Source: Oreohelix idahoensis
Taxonomy: Eukaryota; Mollusca; Gastropoda; Stylommatophora; Oreohelicidae
Length of the DNA: 64,000 nucleotides
Direction: 5' to 3'
Assembly: GCA_024509875.1 (NCBI GenBank)
Contig: JAMPIV010012259.1
Coordinates: 1 to 64,000, forward strand
The notes below the pieces were generated by a model. That model saw nothing but the letters and a program-made list of their open reading frames with translations. It searched no databases and was not told the origin of the DNA. Made by a program: the position numbers and the translations under genes. Of the stretch, positions 11,190 through 22,915 are shown piece by piece; within the stretch, counting starts at the first letter, position 1; each line of letters opens with the position of its first letter.

Positions 11190-12040
11190 GAAGTGAATGA
11201 TGATGATGCTGATCTTACCGTGAGGTGTAGAGGTTTGGAAGAGAGAGCGCCAGACTATCCTATCGGCTGTCTTCCTCCTGGCTTGGTTCCATTCTAGTCC
11301 TCGGTCCTTCAAAGATTGTCTAATGTTGTCCTCCCAGCGGACTTTGGGTCGTCCTGGAGGTCTGGATCCCTGGCTCTTTGTTTCCCATGCTTGTCGTGGT
11401 AGCCGATCTTCTCCCATTCTGCAGACATGGCCAAACCATCTTAGTTGGGACTGTTCTACTTGGGTCTGCAGGGGGTGGGATTTTAGGCCTTGACGTATCG
11501 TCTGGTTGCGGACCATGTCTCTTCTTGTTACTTCAACCACCTTCCTCAGATACCTCATTTCGGAGGTTTGGATCTGGCTTTTATGGGTTGTAGTCATTGC
11601 CCATGACTCGCATCCATTTGTTAAGACTGGGACATAGGTGGAGCGGTATAAAGCCATCTTCGTTTTCTTACCAACCTCTCTCTTGCTGAGGAATCCTCGA
11701 TTTATGGCCTGAAAAAGTCTCCCAGCTGCTGCTTTTCGAGTGGCCAACTCTTCTTTGATGCATCCCTTTCGGTCTATAATAGCTCCGAGATATTTAAAGT
11801 GGTCGACCTGCTCCAGGACCTGTTCTCCCAGCTTAATCTGATGTCTTCTTTCTTCTCGTGATATCACCATGGATTTTATTTTAGAGCTACTTATGACCAT
11901 CCCTCTCTTCTCCAGCTCTTCCTTCCAGACTTGCAGGTTGGATTGGAGATGTGCCTCTGATTTAGCAATCAGGGCAACATCATCAGCAAATGCCAGCTCT
12001 GAAATACATACCTGTCTCATCTTCCAGTACCCCACTGAAT
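11190..12040 (-). mobile_element. LINE-B (RTE-like), 5'-truncated
   Basis: The minus-strand open frame starts inside RT with ELAFADDVALIAKSE (motif C, FADD). It continues through GMVISSSKIKSMVIS, HFKYLGAIIDRKG and NGCESWAMTT to LRWFGHVCRM and GRPKVRWEDNIRQSLKDRGL, ending near SLFQTSTPHGK. Beyond that the frame reads into non-homologous sequence. A GAT-rich run at 11198-11212 looks like the 3' tail. The endonuclease and first RT motifs are missing. Relatives are at 29862-30165, 40584-40976 and 53571-53735. Confidence 0.87.
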
Positions 12041-12328
12041 AATTTCTTGTTCTCTCCTTACATTTTAAAATCCAATTCGCCCGTAACTACAGAACAGGTG
12101 TTAAGAACAGACAGACCTATGGAATTGCATACAATCGTCATAAATAACAAAAATTAATATATAGTAATTGGTAGGGATATGGCGGAGAAGGTGGGGGTCT
12201 AGTGCAGTTATTATAAAACATATTACTTGTGACATATGAAAGTCAGTTAAATATCAAACCAAACATCTAAAGCTTTTACACCCTTTCCCGTTTTTTTTTT
12301 TTTTTTGTCTTTCTAATTTGTTGTTGTT
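12041..12328. other. Unassigned spacer between LINE-B and LINE-C
   Basis: AT-rich, with a T-run at 12291-12306. No coding sequence or RNA gene seen. Confidence 0.5.
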
Positions 12329-13130
12329 TCACACCATGACCTGCTGCACTGCTTTTTGCAACCTCTTATCATTCTCAGCTCCTCGTATCTCCTGAACTAC
12401 CATGTCTCTGCGCTCCCTGCTTGGTGCCTTGGACCACCAGCGGATGTCTCCATGACCAAATCCCCGTCTATTCGTTTGTGTGTATCCGATTACCTCCCTC
12501 AGTTTGAGCAACACTTGGGCAGCATCAACAGCTTCTTCCACTCTCCACTTCCTTCCCGTTTTCAGTGTGGGCTGAATGGACTTAACCACGTCATCAACTG
12601 ACTCGCGTAGCATCATTGCAAGCCTTGCCTTTCCAACTTTGTACTCTTCAACAACTGACTTGAAAGGAAGCATAAGTTTTGACTTTTTGCAGTACAGTGC
12701 TACATCTGACAGACCTGGTGGTACCCCTAGCCACTTACTCATGAACTTGTTGACCTTCTGCTCTATAGCTTCCACTGTACTTGTGCTTATTTCATATATA
12801 AGCAGTGGCCACAGCAACTTTGGTATCAACATGAACTGGAGGCACCACAGTTTGAACTTTCCCAGGAGTCTGCATTGGTCTATGATCTGTAGCCCTCTCT
12901 CTACCATTTCTATTGTCTGTTGCACTGCCTTCGAGTCTTTTAATGAGGCATCGTACACCCTGCCAAGACTTTTAACAGGTTCCTCAATGACAGTAGGGAT
13001 TCTTTAGTTGGAAACCATGAATATGTCCTCTGCTATCTTCCCTTTCCTGACTGATAGGCTTCTCGACTTCTTGGGTTTGAAGCTCATTCTGCACCAGCTG
13101 ACTAGCTCATCCAGGCGTTCTAACATCCTC
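12329..13130 (-). mobile_element. LINE-C, C-terminal part of a reverse transcriptase ORF
   Basis: Two adjoining minus-strand frames. The upstream one (about 12960-13130) encodes MSFKPKKSRSLSVRKGK and an EEPVKSLGR-like segment. The downstream one (12329-12958) encodes YDASLKDSKAVQQ, LLGKFKLWCLQFMLIPKLLWPLLIYE (broken here for length only after L), NKFMSKWLGVPPGLSDVALY and TGRKWRVEEAVDAAQ. These match the region after the RT palm in a LINE type common in aquatic invertebrates. There is a frame break near 12960-13005, and palm, endonuclease and 3' tail are missing. The clade is not assigned. Confidence 0.7.
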
Positions 13131-13475
13131 CTAAATATTACTTAAATAATAAAATATACAAAAAAGTACAATAAAATAATATCCCAACATTGTAACAGTA
13201 CAATAACAGTTACACAGATTTACAGATGCGTATCATAATTTATACTAAACAGGACAAAATTAACTTTAAAACCTACATATGATGTTATGTAATTATTTAA
13301 GAACATAACGAAATTAGGGTGGCATATAATCTGCACTCATGATGTATTTGAAAAGTCTGTGATTGAATGAATATGGACTAAGAGTATTTTTTAAGTCGTG
13401 TGGAAGAGTATTCCACAGATGAGCAGCAGAAAAAGCTAAACATTTCTTGAATAAGTCGAGCCTAGGCTTGGGCAT

Positions 13476-13683
13476 ACCAACGGGCTGATCACCCGTTTGC
13501 CAGACACTTCGATTACGGAAACAACGGCAAATGGGTTTTTTGCCATTGCCCTAAAGACGCCACTAGGCGTGATGGGAAACAATGGCAAAGAAAACCTATC
13601 TGCTGTTGCCCTAAGACGCCACTAGGCGTAATGGCCACTGACTGCTTTGACGGTCGGTGGCTAAGGACAGAAGAAGAAGAAGA
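13476..13683 (+). mobile_element. 208-bp nested insertion with LINE-A 3' tail
   Basis: Flanked by a 12-bp target duplication (AGGCTTGGGCAT at 13464-13475 and 13684-13695), inside CR1 ORF2. The right part matches the LINE-A 3' end (GACGCCACTAGGCGT, CTGACTGCTTTGACGGTCGG) and ends in (GAA)n. The GCCACTAGGCGT part occurs twice, at 13549-13571 and 13616-13636. The left 70 bp (ACCAACGGGCTGATCACCCG ...) does not match LINE-A as seen elsewhere. It may be a SINE using the LINE-A tail, or a rearranged truncated LINE-A. Confidence 0.85.
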
Positions 13684-13975
13684 AGGCTTGGGCATGTGTA
13701 ATTTATTTAAGCGTTGACTGCGTCTTCCGCTGTATTTGAAAATAGGCCACAGATACGTTGGAGCATTCTGTGACAAGATTTTGTGAATAAATTTGGCTTT
13801 GTTGAAGAGAAGGCGCTTTCTTAGTGGTAATATGTTAAGATATGTATATGCGTCTACACACTGTGTGAGGTTTTTGTCTGAAATTAGGCGCACTACACGT
13901 TTTTGTAATGAATAGAGTCTTTTAGTGTTGGACATGGTGCAGCCATCCCAAATTGTGGAACAATAGTCTAGATGT

Positions 13976-14464
13976 AGATCAAGAGAAATAGGATCCAACA
14001 CGAAAATAAGAATCTTCAACTCAAATGTGAAGTCAGTCCTATTGTATGGCTCGGAGACATGGAGAACAACAAAGACAACAACCAAAAAGCTACAGACTTT
14101 CATAAATGGGTGCTTGCGTAGAATAGAGGGATTAAAATGGTATGACAAGGTTACCAATGTGGAACTGATGACAAGAACTGGACAAGTGCCAGTGGAACAA
14201 GAGATGAGAAGAAGACGATGGCGATGGATAGGACACACACTGAGGAAACCTGTTGATAGCATTACAAGGCAGTCCTTGTTCTGGAACCCCCAGGGCAAGA
14301 GAGGCAGAGGAAGACCAAGAAGTACATGGAGAAGAGAGTTGGAAACAGAGGTGAAAATGATGAGGAGAACATGGAAAGAACTTGAGATGATGGCACGTGA
14401 CAGGAGGACTTGGCATGTGTTTGTTGAAGGCCTATGCTCCTTTGGGAGTGGAGGGTTATGAATG
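13976..14464 (+). mobile_element. LINE-D, 5'-truncated, nested in the CR1-like ORF2
   Basis: An 11-bp target duplication (AGTCTAGATGT at 13965-13975 and 14465-14475) brackets it, and the CR1 protein reads across when it is removed (QTHLD joins YCSTIWDG). The plus-strand frame (14027-14461) encodes SVLLYGSETWRTTK, FINGCLRRIEGLKW, RRRWRWIGHTLRK and GKRGRGRPRSTWRRELE, ending in FGSGGL and stop. That is the RT C-terminal tail only. It is the best-preserved LINE-D copy here; worn relatives are listed between 20.9 and 56.6 kb. Confidence 0.92.
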
Positions 14465-16867
14465 AGTCTAGATGTGTTTGTATCTGGGATGTATAGAACA
14501 TTTTTCGTGTCTCCTCATCTAGGAAATGTTTGATTTTAGCTAACTGGTAAACTTTTTGTGCCGTTTGTTTGGTCAGTGCTTGTACATGCGAATTCCAACT
14601 TAAATGTTGGTCAATTATGAGTCCTAGTGTTTTATATTCATTTACATTTTCAATTAAAGAGGTTCCAATGTAGAGCTGAAGTGTTGTTTTCGGCGAGTTT
14701 TGTAATTTTTGTCTAGTTGATATTATCATACATTTTGTTTTAGTGATATTTATTTGCATGCAGTTTTCATTGCTCCACTTAATAAGATTGTCTGTGTCGC
14801 TTTGTAATAATATTTCTAGCGTGTTGCAACTTTTATCACTAGTATAAATGGTACAGTCATCGGCAAATAGGTCGCAGGATGAGTGCTCGATGTGTAGTGG
14901 AAGGTCATTTATGTAAATGGAAAAAAGTAGAGGGCCGAGAATAGAACCCTGAGGAACACCGGTGTCAATAATAGTTGGGCTTGACAAGGAGTTATTGTAC
15001 CACACTACTTGTTGTCTGTCGGACAAGAATGATTTAAGTAATGTCACTAGTTTAAAGTTAACTTTCATTGTTTCTAATTTTCTTATTAAAACAGCGTGAT
15101 CTAACATATCAAATGCTTTCCTAAAGTCTACAAAGATTGCTCCACATATGTTATCGTTATTTATGTTTAGGTGCAAGTTGTCTATCATCTTAGTTAGAGC
15201 TGTGTGGCATGAATGCTTCTGTCGAAACCCTGACTGACTGTCAATTAGCAAGTCATTGCTAACTAAGTAATGTAGTGTTGCTTTATGTATGTGTTTTTCT
15301 AGTGGTTTAGAAAGCGATGATAAAAGAGAAATTGGTCTATAGTTACCAAGATTACTGTTATCTGACGAGCCAGGTTTGAAGAGAGGATATACTTTGGCAA
15401 TCTTAAAGGCCGAAGGAAAATAACTTTTAGCGATACATTGATTATATATAAAAGTAGTGAATCACTAATAGCTGGTGCGGCGTAACGCAGTATTCGATTA
15501 CTAATTCCGTCAAGCCCTGATGAGCTATTATCCTTAAGGCCAATAAGATAGTTATACACTTCATTAACTGTCATAAAAGGAATGTCGGGTGGAACTGAGT
15601 TTGTACATTTGTTCTTACAGAATGCTGAAAGTTTGTCTAAGTCACTAGAGGAAGGTGGTATTGTGGATTTCAGACTGTTTATTTCTGCTTGAAAGTGATT
15701 GCTGAAGTCGGCGCAAGTAAATGAAGTGTTGGAAGAGAATGAGTCTGGTGCATTACGTTTTTTCGCTAAGGTGTTAATTGCCTTCCATATTTCCTTACTA
15801 TTTGATTTGTTCTCAACCATATTTCTAAAATGATTTTTCTTTTCTTTCCGAATTAAATATTGAACCTTGTTCCTGTATACCCTGTATGTGTTGGGGTCCT
15901 TATTTTTGTGCGCTTGATCTCTCTGCCTCATAGCCTCCAATACTTCCTGCGTGATCCACGGAGATTTTAATTGTCGTTTGACGCGAATTTCCTTAGCTGG
16001 TACGTGCGTGTCAAAAAAATTATAAAAAATTTTTGTCCAGTAGTCCAGTATTCAATAGCGTCATCCGGATCAGGAAGTTGGTAAACACGGGCGAGAGGTG
16101 CAGTTAGCAAGTCATTTAAAAATAATTCCTTACTGAAATGTTTGAAACTTCTAAATTTGATACTTACATGTTTATTTTTGGGAACTTTACATTTATTCTT
16201 TGACCATGTACAGCATACTGGATAGTGGTCACTCATTGCAATATTAGGGACAGAGCATTCTATGATGTTTTCTGGGCAAGTTACGTAGAGTGGTCGATTA
16301 GTGTGGTTGATGCTTGTGTTACTCTTGTAGGTTGTTAACTATTTGTTTTAAGTTGTACGATAATATTATATTTTTCCATGTTAGATTTGAATTGTGTATA
16401 TCGATGTTGAAATCACCAAGAAGAACAACCTCCTTGACTGTGGCAAATACATTGTCCATCATTATGGTGAAATCTTCGTACCATATAGGTCCTGCACTAG
16501 GATTTCGATAAAGATATCCCACCAGAAATGGGCCCTGATTCGGTAGCTTTATTTCAAACCATACACATTCTATCTCTGCTGTCTCTAAGTCGTTTCTGCG
16601 GCGAAAATTAAGGGAAGTGGAAATATAAACTGTTATACCTGTCTCTTGTTTTTTGCTTGCGTCTCGCCGAACAGTTTTAAAACCATTTAACGCAATGTCA
16701 TCGTCTGTTATTCTGTCATTTAGGCGACTTTCTGAAAGTCCAAAAATGTGAAAATTATTACTTAGAATGTATGTAAGTTCGGGGAGTTTACCTAGAAGAT
16801 GGTAAATATTTAGATGACCAAGTCGTAGACCATCCTTGTGAAGCCACGGTACATAATTACCAGCCAT

Positions 16868-17535
16868 GTTTGTATAGTAAAAAGAAATATATATTTTAAA
16901 AAAAAAAAATTAAACATTACAAGTTAAAAAACAGTTATGCACACAAAAAAGCGCAAAATATTTTTACGAAGTAATACTTCACCAAGGAAATGGAATTCAA
17001 GGAATGAGAAATTGCAGAAAATACAATATTAAAATGATTAATACAACTAATAAAAAACAATTTCAACTGAGTATATGAAAATTGTCACAAAACAATCAGG
17101 CATACAACATATCACACCAGAACTGCTCAACGCAACAAAGTGAAGTTAAACGAGAGATGGAAGAAATTAATAAGTCACAAGTCAGACAAGTATACAACAC
17201 TTCACACCTTAACACCGAAAATTCAAACAAATTGAAGCTACGCGTGATAATAAGAAATTTAAATTGTAACGAAATAAGTAATCAAAGAAAAATTTTAAAG
17301 GATATTAACCGATAAATTATTAAAAGTTCTGATTATTACCGTTGTATTAAAAAATCAACAAATGTTCAAATGGAGTGAAGGCTGTAGTAACAGAGATTTA
17401 GTGAAGCAAAGTGTTTGTTCGTCAATAACTGACGTCTCTGCCGGGCAGATAATAGGGGTGACGTTGGGCAGACATCATTAATGCTTGTCTAAGTGACGCA
17501 GGGCTGAATTGCATCAGATAGACAAGTTCAGGGTT
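16868..17535. other. Spacer between CR1-like ORF1 and ORF2
   Basis: AT-rich, with an A-run at 16900-16910. A short plus-strand frame at 17082-17315 is low-complexity (rich in N, S and K) and has no recognisable domain. It is probably part of the element. Confidence 0.6.
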
Positions 17536-19661
17536 CTACTGAGGACGATAACAAGAACTAGGGGAGGAAGCATGGTGATCTCTGATTTCTTCCGTCCTTG
17601 TTGTAGTGTTGGTAGGAGTATTCTGAGCCTGGGACATTGGAATACTGTTGGTAGAGGTACCTGAGTGGGGCTGCCTTGTGACTAATGGGGGAAACATGGT
17701 ATCATAAGATTCGGCTTCCTGATTGAAAGTGGCGTTGTGATAGTTGGAAGGCTGCCTGCTTGCAATAGGTGTGCTTCTTTGAGGGGTAGGTGGGGTTTGT
17801 GATGTATTGTGATTATAGGTTGATGTCTCAGTAGATTTCGTTGCATTCTCTATATGGGTTGAGCTGTCTTGTTGTGTCCTTTCTGGATATTTTATGTTTT
17901 TGGCCAGGATGCTGCTTCCCAGTGTGGATGTGTGAATTTGATCTCTGTAGAGTCGTTTCTTAGGTGCTCCTGAGTTAGATGTAAAGAATGGAGTATTGTT
18001 GATGAAGCCAAGGCGTTTTGTTTACAATAGTTCTGTAGTTTTGTGTTGTAAGTGTCCGCTGTGCGACGCTGAAACCCATAGCATGGTGGTATGATTGATG
18101 AAATAAAGATGGAGGCTTTGGGAAATTTTTGTTTTATTGTAGCCACCAATCCTGAGGGGTTTAGGCTCTGCTCATTCATGATATCATTAATTCCTACGTG
18201 TAGTGTTGTTTTTGTTATCTTGTGATTAATATCGAACTTATTAATTATGTCCAGTAGTCTTTTAATACCAGCCCCCGGCACAGCCATAACTGAAACGATG
18301 TCTTCTCTTGTAGTGGACATTCTTTCACAATAAATACCCTTCAAGAGGGAGTCTCCAATTACAATATGTGTAACGTCACTACGTATTTCTTCACTTTGTT
18401 TTCTATTAGATGGATGTTGCTGCCTTTTGTGGTTTCTTTTTGTGGACTGTCGTGATGGCTCTGAGATTTGTGAATTGGGTTTTCGGGCATTGGAACGTTG
18501 TCTGGTAGGGATGCTGATACCTGCTCATTTTCTGTTGAATAATCCTCAAGAACTTGAAATCTGTTGGTAATTTTTGACTCCAATGGGATATGTTGAGTTT
18601 GTGAGTGTCTCGTGTTTTTTGTGCACAGTTTGGTGGTGACCTTTTTGCTGATTTGGCGTATTTTTATGTATGGATTCTTCGCAATCTTCTACTATTGTTT
18701 GAGGGTGATCTGGTTGTCTTATCTTATAGAGTGAGAAGTCTCTCTGCAGTTTTTCTATGATGTCTTTCATGCTAGAATTGTCTTCCCTCAGAGATACTAT
18801 CTCCCTTTTAAGAAGTTCGTTTTCGGCCTTGAGCGATGTCTGTATACTAGACATGAGATCACCAATTAAACTTCGTAGCGTGTCCTCCATATTTTGCATT
18901 AGCTCCTGGCAGCACGACACAGGTAACTTCGTGGTGTCTTCTTTTTGTTGCTCAAGAGATACAGTTTCAGCTTTTCGTATATTTTCATGGTCCATGGGGT
19001 ATTCGATGGCCAACATAGGTTTAGAAATTGTAGGGGTGTCTGTTATTTTATCCAATACTGCAGAAGGTAGAATTTCTGATTTACTGTGAGAAATTGGGTT
19101 GCAGCTGATGTTGAGAATGTCGTTGTCGGTAGTTAAGTCATTTATACCTGGAATCATTGTGTCTACTGCCAAGTGGGGCATAGAAACTGCAGAGTCCATT
19201 TTAGTGTTTTCTAACTCAACATCAGTTACAATATTTGCAGATTCTTTTAATTCTTCAAATTCTGTTTCTAACCATGATTCGATAGCTGCGGCAGTCCCCT
19301 GGGCCATAATTTTGTTCTTAGTGTGATAAAGGTGAACTTTGAGATTTGGTGTTGTTATAACGTCTTCTACTAGTGCACCATTTATGTCTGTTCTTGACTC
19401 TACAAGTCCTGTTTCGTAGTATTTAATGACAATGAAACGAAATGCCTCGTACTGAAAGGTGTTCTGGAATGTTATAGTTACACATTTTCCATGACTTGAT
19501 AGCTTCAAGGTTATACCGGACCCGGTTCTACAACGTTTAAGTTTTACGTGAATAGCCCTCTCTTTGTTCAAAGCATAGTTTTTTATGGTCGTTGATCTTA
19601 AACGAGCGTCCCTGGGGCCCACTGTTAGCTGCGAACTAACGCCTTCTTCCAAGCATGACAT
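17536..19661 (-). pseudogene. CR1-like ORF1: nucleic-acid-binding, coiled coil, esterase
   Basis: Starts MSCLEEGVSSQ (19661). Residues about 25-140 are basic and hold a segment conserved in such ORF1s (FRFIVIKYYETG, NLKVHLYHTKNKIMAQG). Residues about 265-320 are a heptad-rich coiled coil (LMSSIQTSLKAENELLKREI). After frame breaks near 18570 and 18365 comes a GDSL esterase: VIGDSLLKGI (nucleophile serine), LHVGINDI (GxND block), and an IHT near 17930 where a DxxH is expected; the aspartate appears lost. After a break near 17915 a Ser/Thr/Pro-rich tail runs to a TAG at 17536. Total would be about 700 residues. The esterase assignment rests on motif order and is firm enough to name. Confidence 0.82.
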
Positions 19662-19850
19662 TGTTACATTCCACAGGGGTTTTTGTTATCGGTGAGGAAC
19701 ATTGTATACCGGGAAAATTGTATGATGCTTGCCAGCAACGCTTGACCAACAACTGACCTCTTGCTTTGGCGAAGGTCACATTCGGATGAGTCATGTAGTC
19801 ATTGTTGAAAATATCCTCCAATAACATAGAGAAAAAACTGATACACATTT

Positions 19851-20026
19851 CAACGGTATTCTATAAAATGTTACACATTACATTAACATAATATCATGTT
19901 TAAAAATGTCACCGTCTAATAACCAATATACTGATATAAAAATCCACGGAATGTGACTTAAACTTCCTGTGTTAATACTACGAAATGTGAGAGCAGATCA
20001 AATACACGTCCGTCCATGACGAAGGA

Positions 20027-20030
<4 letters not shown>
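19851..20030. other. Possible 5' untranslated part of the CR1-like element
   Basis: Short AT-rich stretch upstream of ORF1. A further minus-strand frame at 19636-19848 overlaps ORF1's start in another frame and shows nothing I recognise. Confidence 0.3.

Positions 20031-20099
<69 letters not shown>
20031..20099. repeat. (GA)n microsatellite
   Basis: Uninterrupted GA repeat, about 34 units. Confidence 0.98.
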
Positions 20100-20100
<1 letters not shown>

Positions 20101-20880
20101 GCACACACTGAAAATTTTAATTTACGCTATTAACAATAATTGGACAGAAGATACGATGCCACGTTCGCATAATGGCAATTGAACATACTTTGTGACGACA
20201 GAGGCACTATGTACGCTATTCAAAATCCACCAGAGGTTGAACGGGATATTATTCCTCGTTAATTTAAAAAAAAAAAATTATTTTATTATATCCAAATAGT
20301 TCATCCCTCGCTCCCTCCCCGCCTACGACCATGTTCAATCAACCTAAAAAGTGAGCGAATTCCTAAAAGAATTACATTTCCAGATTTAGCATAAATGGGT
20401 GTAGCCATATTAACACAGCTACAAACACACGGTCGCTGAACGTCAAGGCTGAAGCATTGAAGCGGAACAAGTTATTATTAGGGTCATGTCTGTGACCTAG
20501 CACGCTGGTAACAACATAAAAAAATGTAAACACTCTTGCACTCCCGGAAACTGTTGGTTTAACCTCCTAAATTTATAGTTGATTGATTTGTTGTATTTTA
20601 TATATTTATATGTGTGTAAAATAAAAGCATACATACATGCAGCCTAACTGAGCTGTCACTCAGAAAGGTATACTGTGAAGGTGAGTTGGGAAAAGAAAGT
20701 AAATATGAGGTTAGTTTGGTTCTTCTTGTGAGTGTATTTCTGTGTCTGTGTGTGTTGCGGGGTGTGACAATAAAAACGGGCGAGTTTAAAAGCCTTACTA
20801 CGTACACATCATAACCGGAACGTCGTGACAGATGGCGTTTTGTAACACATTTGCCTAAATGAGTTTAATAGTATTCATCA
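20100..20880. other. No gene recognised
   Basis: About 780 bp of AT-rich sequence with short A- and T-runs. The small minus-strand frame at 20598-20807 has no domain or codon pattern I can support. Confidence 0.5.
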
Positions 20881-20884
20881 ATCA

Positions 20885-21150
20885 ATCAACACCCTTTAGC
20901 TCCCCAACAAACACATGCCAAGTCCTTGCCCCGTGCCATCAGCTCAAGTTATTTCCACGTCTGCCTCACCATTTTCACTTCTGCCTCCAGCTCTCTTCTC
21001 CATGTGTTATTTTTTTGTCTACCGCTGCCTCTTTTCCTGGGGATTTCAGAACAACTACCTCTCTTTTCCTGGAGATTTCAGAACAAGGACTGCCCTGTAA
21101 TGCTATCAACAGGTTTCCTCAATGCGTGTCCCGTCCATCACAAGCAATTT
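20885..21150 (-). mobile_element. LINE-D fragment, 3' end
   Basis: Reverse complement of the LINE-D tail: TTTCAGAACAAGGACTGCC and AATGCTATCAACAGGTTTCC are diagnostic. The GGRGRP-type codons are scrambled. A 25-30 bp stretch with TTTCCTGG-GATTTCAGAACAA is locally duplicated at 21030-21085. Only frame-broken remnants of the RT tail remain. Confidence 0.75.
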
Positions 21151-22025
21151 AACAGTATGACGTGGATTATTCATTCACTACCTTTCAGGTTCCCGCGGAG
21201 CATAGAGGCCTTCAACACACACCAGGCCTGTTTGGACTGTATTACCACTATGTTTGTGGGTGAACATAAGTGGTACATATTAGGTTCAATACTGTTGATG
21301 GTGGTGGATGGTGTGGTACAAACAAGGACTGACAATGACAGAGTCAGTGAGGTCGGGCCTACAGGTGGCCGACTGATGTGTGAGTAGGTGACTGTCAACA
21401 AACGCGCAAATGTAACTAGGTTCTGGCATACCAACACAGGCTGTAACCACACATGACAGTACGTAAGAGTCAGGGAACGTTGCAACGAATGGTAACGTTT
21501 ATATAATTTATTACGCCACAGTCATGTAAACATCACGGTAACATTGGACGGCACTTCATATCAAATCATGGTGCATCAGATAAATAAGCTTATACAGCAA
21601 AAATAGTTCTCCAAATAAAAGACAGCGTGCATCGCAGTCTCAATAGGCTGTAGAATGCCGTAACTCATAATATAAATCCCTTCAAGGGCAATATCCAAAG
21701 ATTCAGCTATAGGTTCACAACTCAAAGTACCAAGGCTGCAAAAACACAGCAGCTCACGTTTCATAAAGGGTTACATAAATCTCCTTATAAGTGATGATGA
21801 TCACTGGTCGCTTACACAGTAGCATACATGACTTCTAATAACAAGGGGAAAAATCCATCAGAATAAACGTGAATCACAATCACGGCCTGTATAATCCATG
21901 GCCTCTATAATAAATCCATAAACTCCTGGGAGAAAGAACTTTCCCAACAATAATCTCTTTATCTTTACTTCAAAAAAACATTATCCTCTATAATTATCAA
22001 ATTCCCTTCATATGAAAATCACAAA
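21151..22025. other. No gene recognised
   Basis: Mixed sequence without open frames of interest, SINE boxes or simple repeats. Confidence 0.5.
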
Positions 22026-22690
22026 ATACGCCGGGACACACTATTTATTACACCTAAGGAAGGGAAACCCGAGGCCTGTAAACAGTAAATTAATATGAAA
22101 CAAATATAAAGGTATGTTATCAGGCACTCGCAGGAAATAAAGAAGTAGAACACCAGACAACAGAAAAACAACAGACATGAGTGGCTTACCCAGGATTTGA
22201 ACACTGGACCTTCCGTGCGACAACCCCGCCTAGCCATGCAAGTGAATCACACTATCCTCCCTGCCATCTACGCATCATCAAAAAATGATGTTTCAATGGC
22301 CGGTCATCAGTGCGAACCACAATACACGACACCGGAAGTCCACCATGGGCAGTTCAGCCTATTAATGACGCAATCACTTCTGTCGTTTCTCTATCCTGCA
22401 GTATAGGCCAATCCAACAAGACAAGGACCTTAATAATGTGTCCAGTAAATGATAGTAGACTAGAACAGTGAGAACAGGACAGTGGGTAGGTTTGGTATTG
22501 TATAAACATTTATTACACATAAGGAAGGGAAACCCGAGGCCTGTAAACAGTAAATTAATATGAAACAAATATAAAGGTATGTTATCAGGCACTCGCAGGA
22601 AATAAAGAAGTAGAACACCAGACAACAGAAAAACAACAGACATGAGTGGCTTACCCAGGATTTGAACACTGGACCTTCCGTGCGACACCC
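22026..22690 (-). repeat. SINE-3 unit, about 1.4 tandem copies
   Basis: Same 465-469 bp unit as the array at 31811-33396. The minus strand reads a tRNA-like head: TGGCAGGGAGGATAG (A-box area), then GTTCAAATCC (B box), then the body GTCTGTTGTTTTTCTGTTGT. Equivalent points in the two copies are 465 bp apart (22223 and 22688). Confidence 0.85.
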
Positions 22691-22915
22691 CCGCCTATAA
22701 AGGCTAGGCGGGGTTGTCGCACGGAAGGTCTAGTGTTCAAATCCTGGGTAAGCCGCTCATGTCTGTTGTTTTTCTGTTGTCTGGTGTTTTACTTTTTTAT
22801 TTCCTGCGAGTGGACTTCCGGTGTCGTGTATTGTGGTTCGCACTGATGACCGGCCATTGAAACATCATTTTTTGATGATGCGTAGATGGCAGGGAGGATA
22901 GTGTGATTCACTATC
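22691..22915 (+). repeat. SINE-3, inverted partial copy
   Basis: The same head and body in the opposite orientation. It begins at a palindromic junction around 22694-22722 (CCCCGCCTATAAAGGC then TAGGCGGGG) and is internally deleted after TTTCCTGCGAGTG. Together with 22500-22690 it forms a head-to-head inverted pair. Confidence 0.85.

Larger units (their letters stand above)
13314..16867 (-). pseudogene. CR1-like ORF2: endonuclease and reverse transcriptase
   Basis: Starts MAGNYVPWLHKDG. The endonuclease (16867 to about 16190) shows FGLSESRLND, VGYLYRNPS, LLGDFNID and SDHYPV. The RT region (about 15450 to 14480) shows FRQKHSCHTALTKM, FVDFRKAFDMLDH (motif A), TGVPQGSILGPLLFSIYIND (motif B), CDLFADDCTIY (catalytic FADD) and LGLIIDQHLSWN. 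The C-terminal part follows past the nested insertions (LDYCSTIWDG, YLWPIFKYSGRRS, AAHLWNTLP) to a TAA at 13314-13316. Without insertions it would be about 940 residues, the normal size. Frame breaks occur near 16320, 16045 and 15430. All key motifs survive, so it is a fairly young corpse. Confidence 0.9.
13140..19850 (-). mobile_element. CR1-like LINE, nearly full length, with nested insertions
   Basis: Two long coding regions lie in order on the minus strand: ORF1 (19661 to 17536) and ORF2 (16867 to 13314), with about 670 bp of AT-rich spacer between. A coiled coil plus GDSL esterase in ORF1, and an AP-type endonuclease plus RT in ORF2, are the layout of CR1/L2-group elements. Two foreign insertions with their own target duplications sit in the ORF2 3' part (13476-13683 and 13976-14464). 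The outer ends are approximate; I could not find a target duplication for the element itself. Confidence 0.88.
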
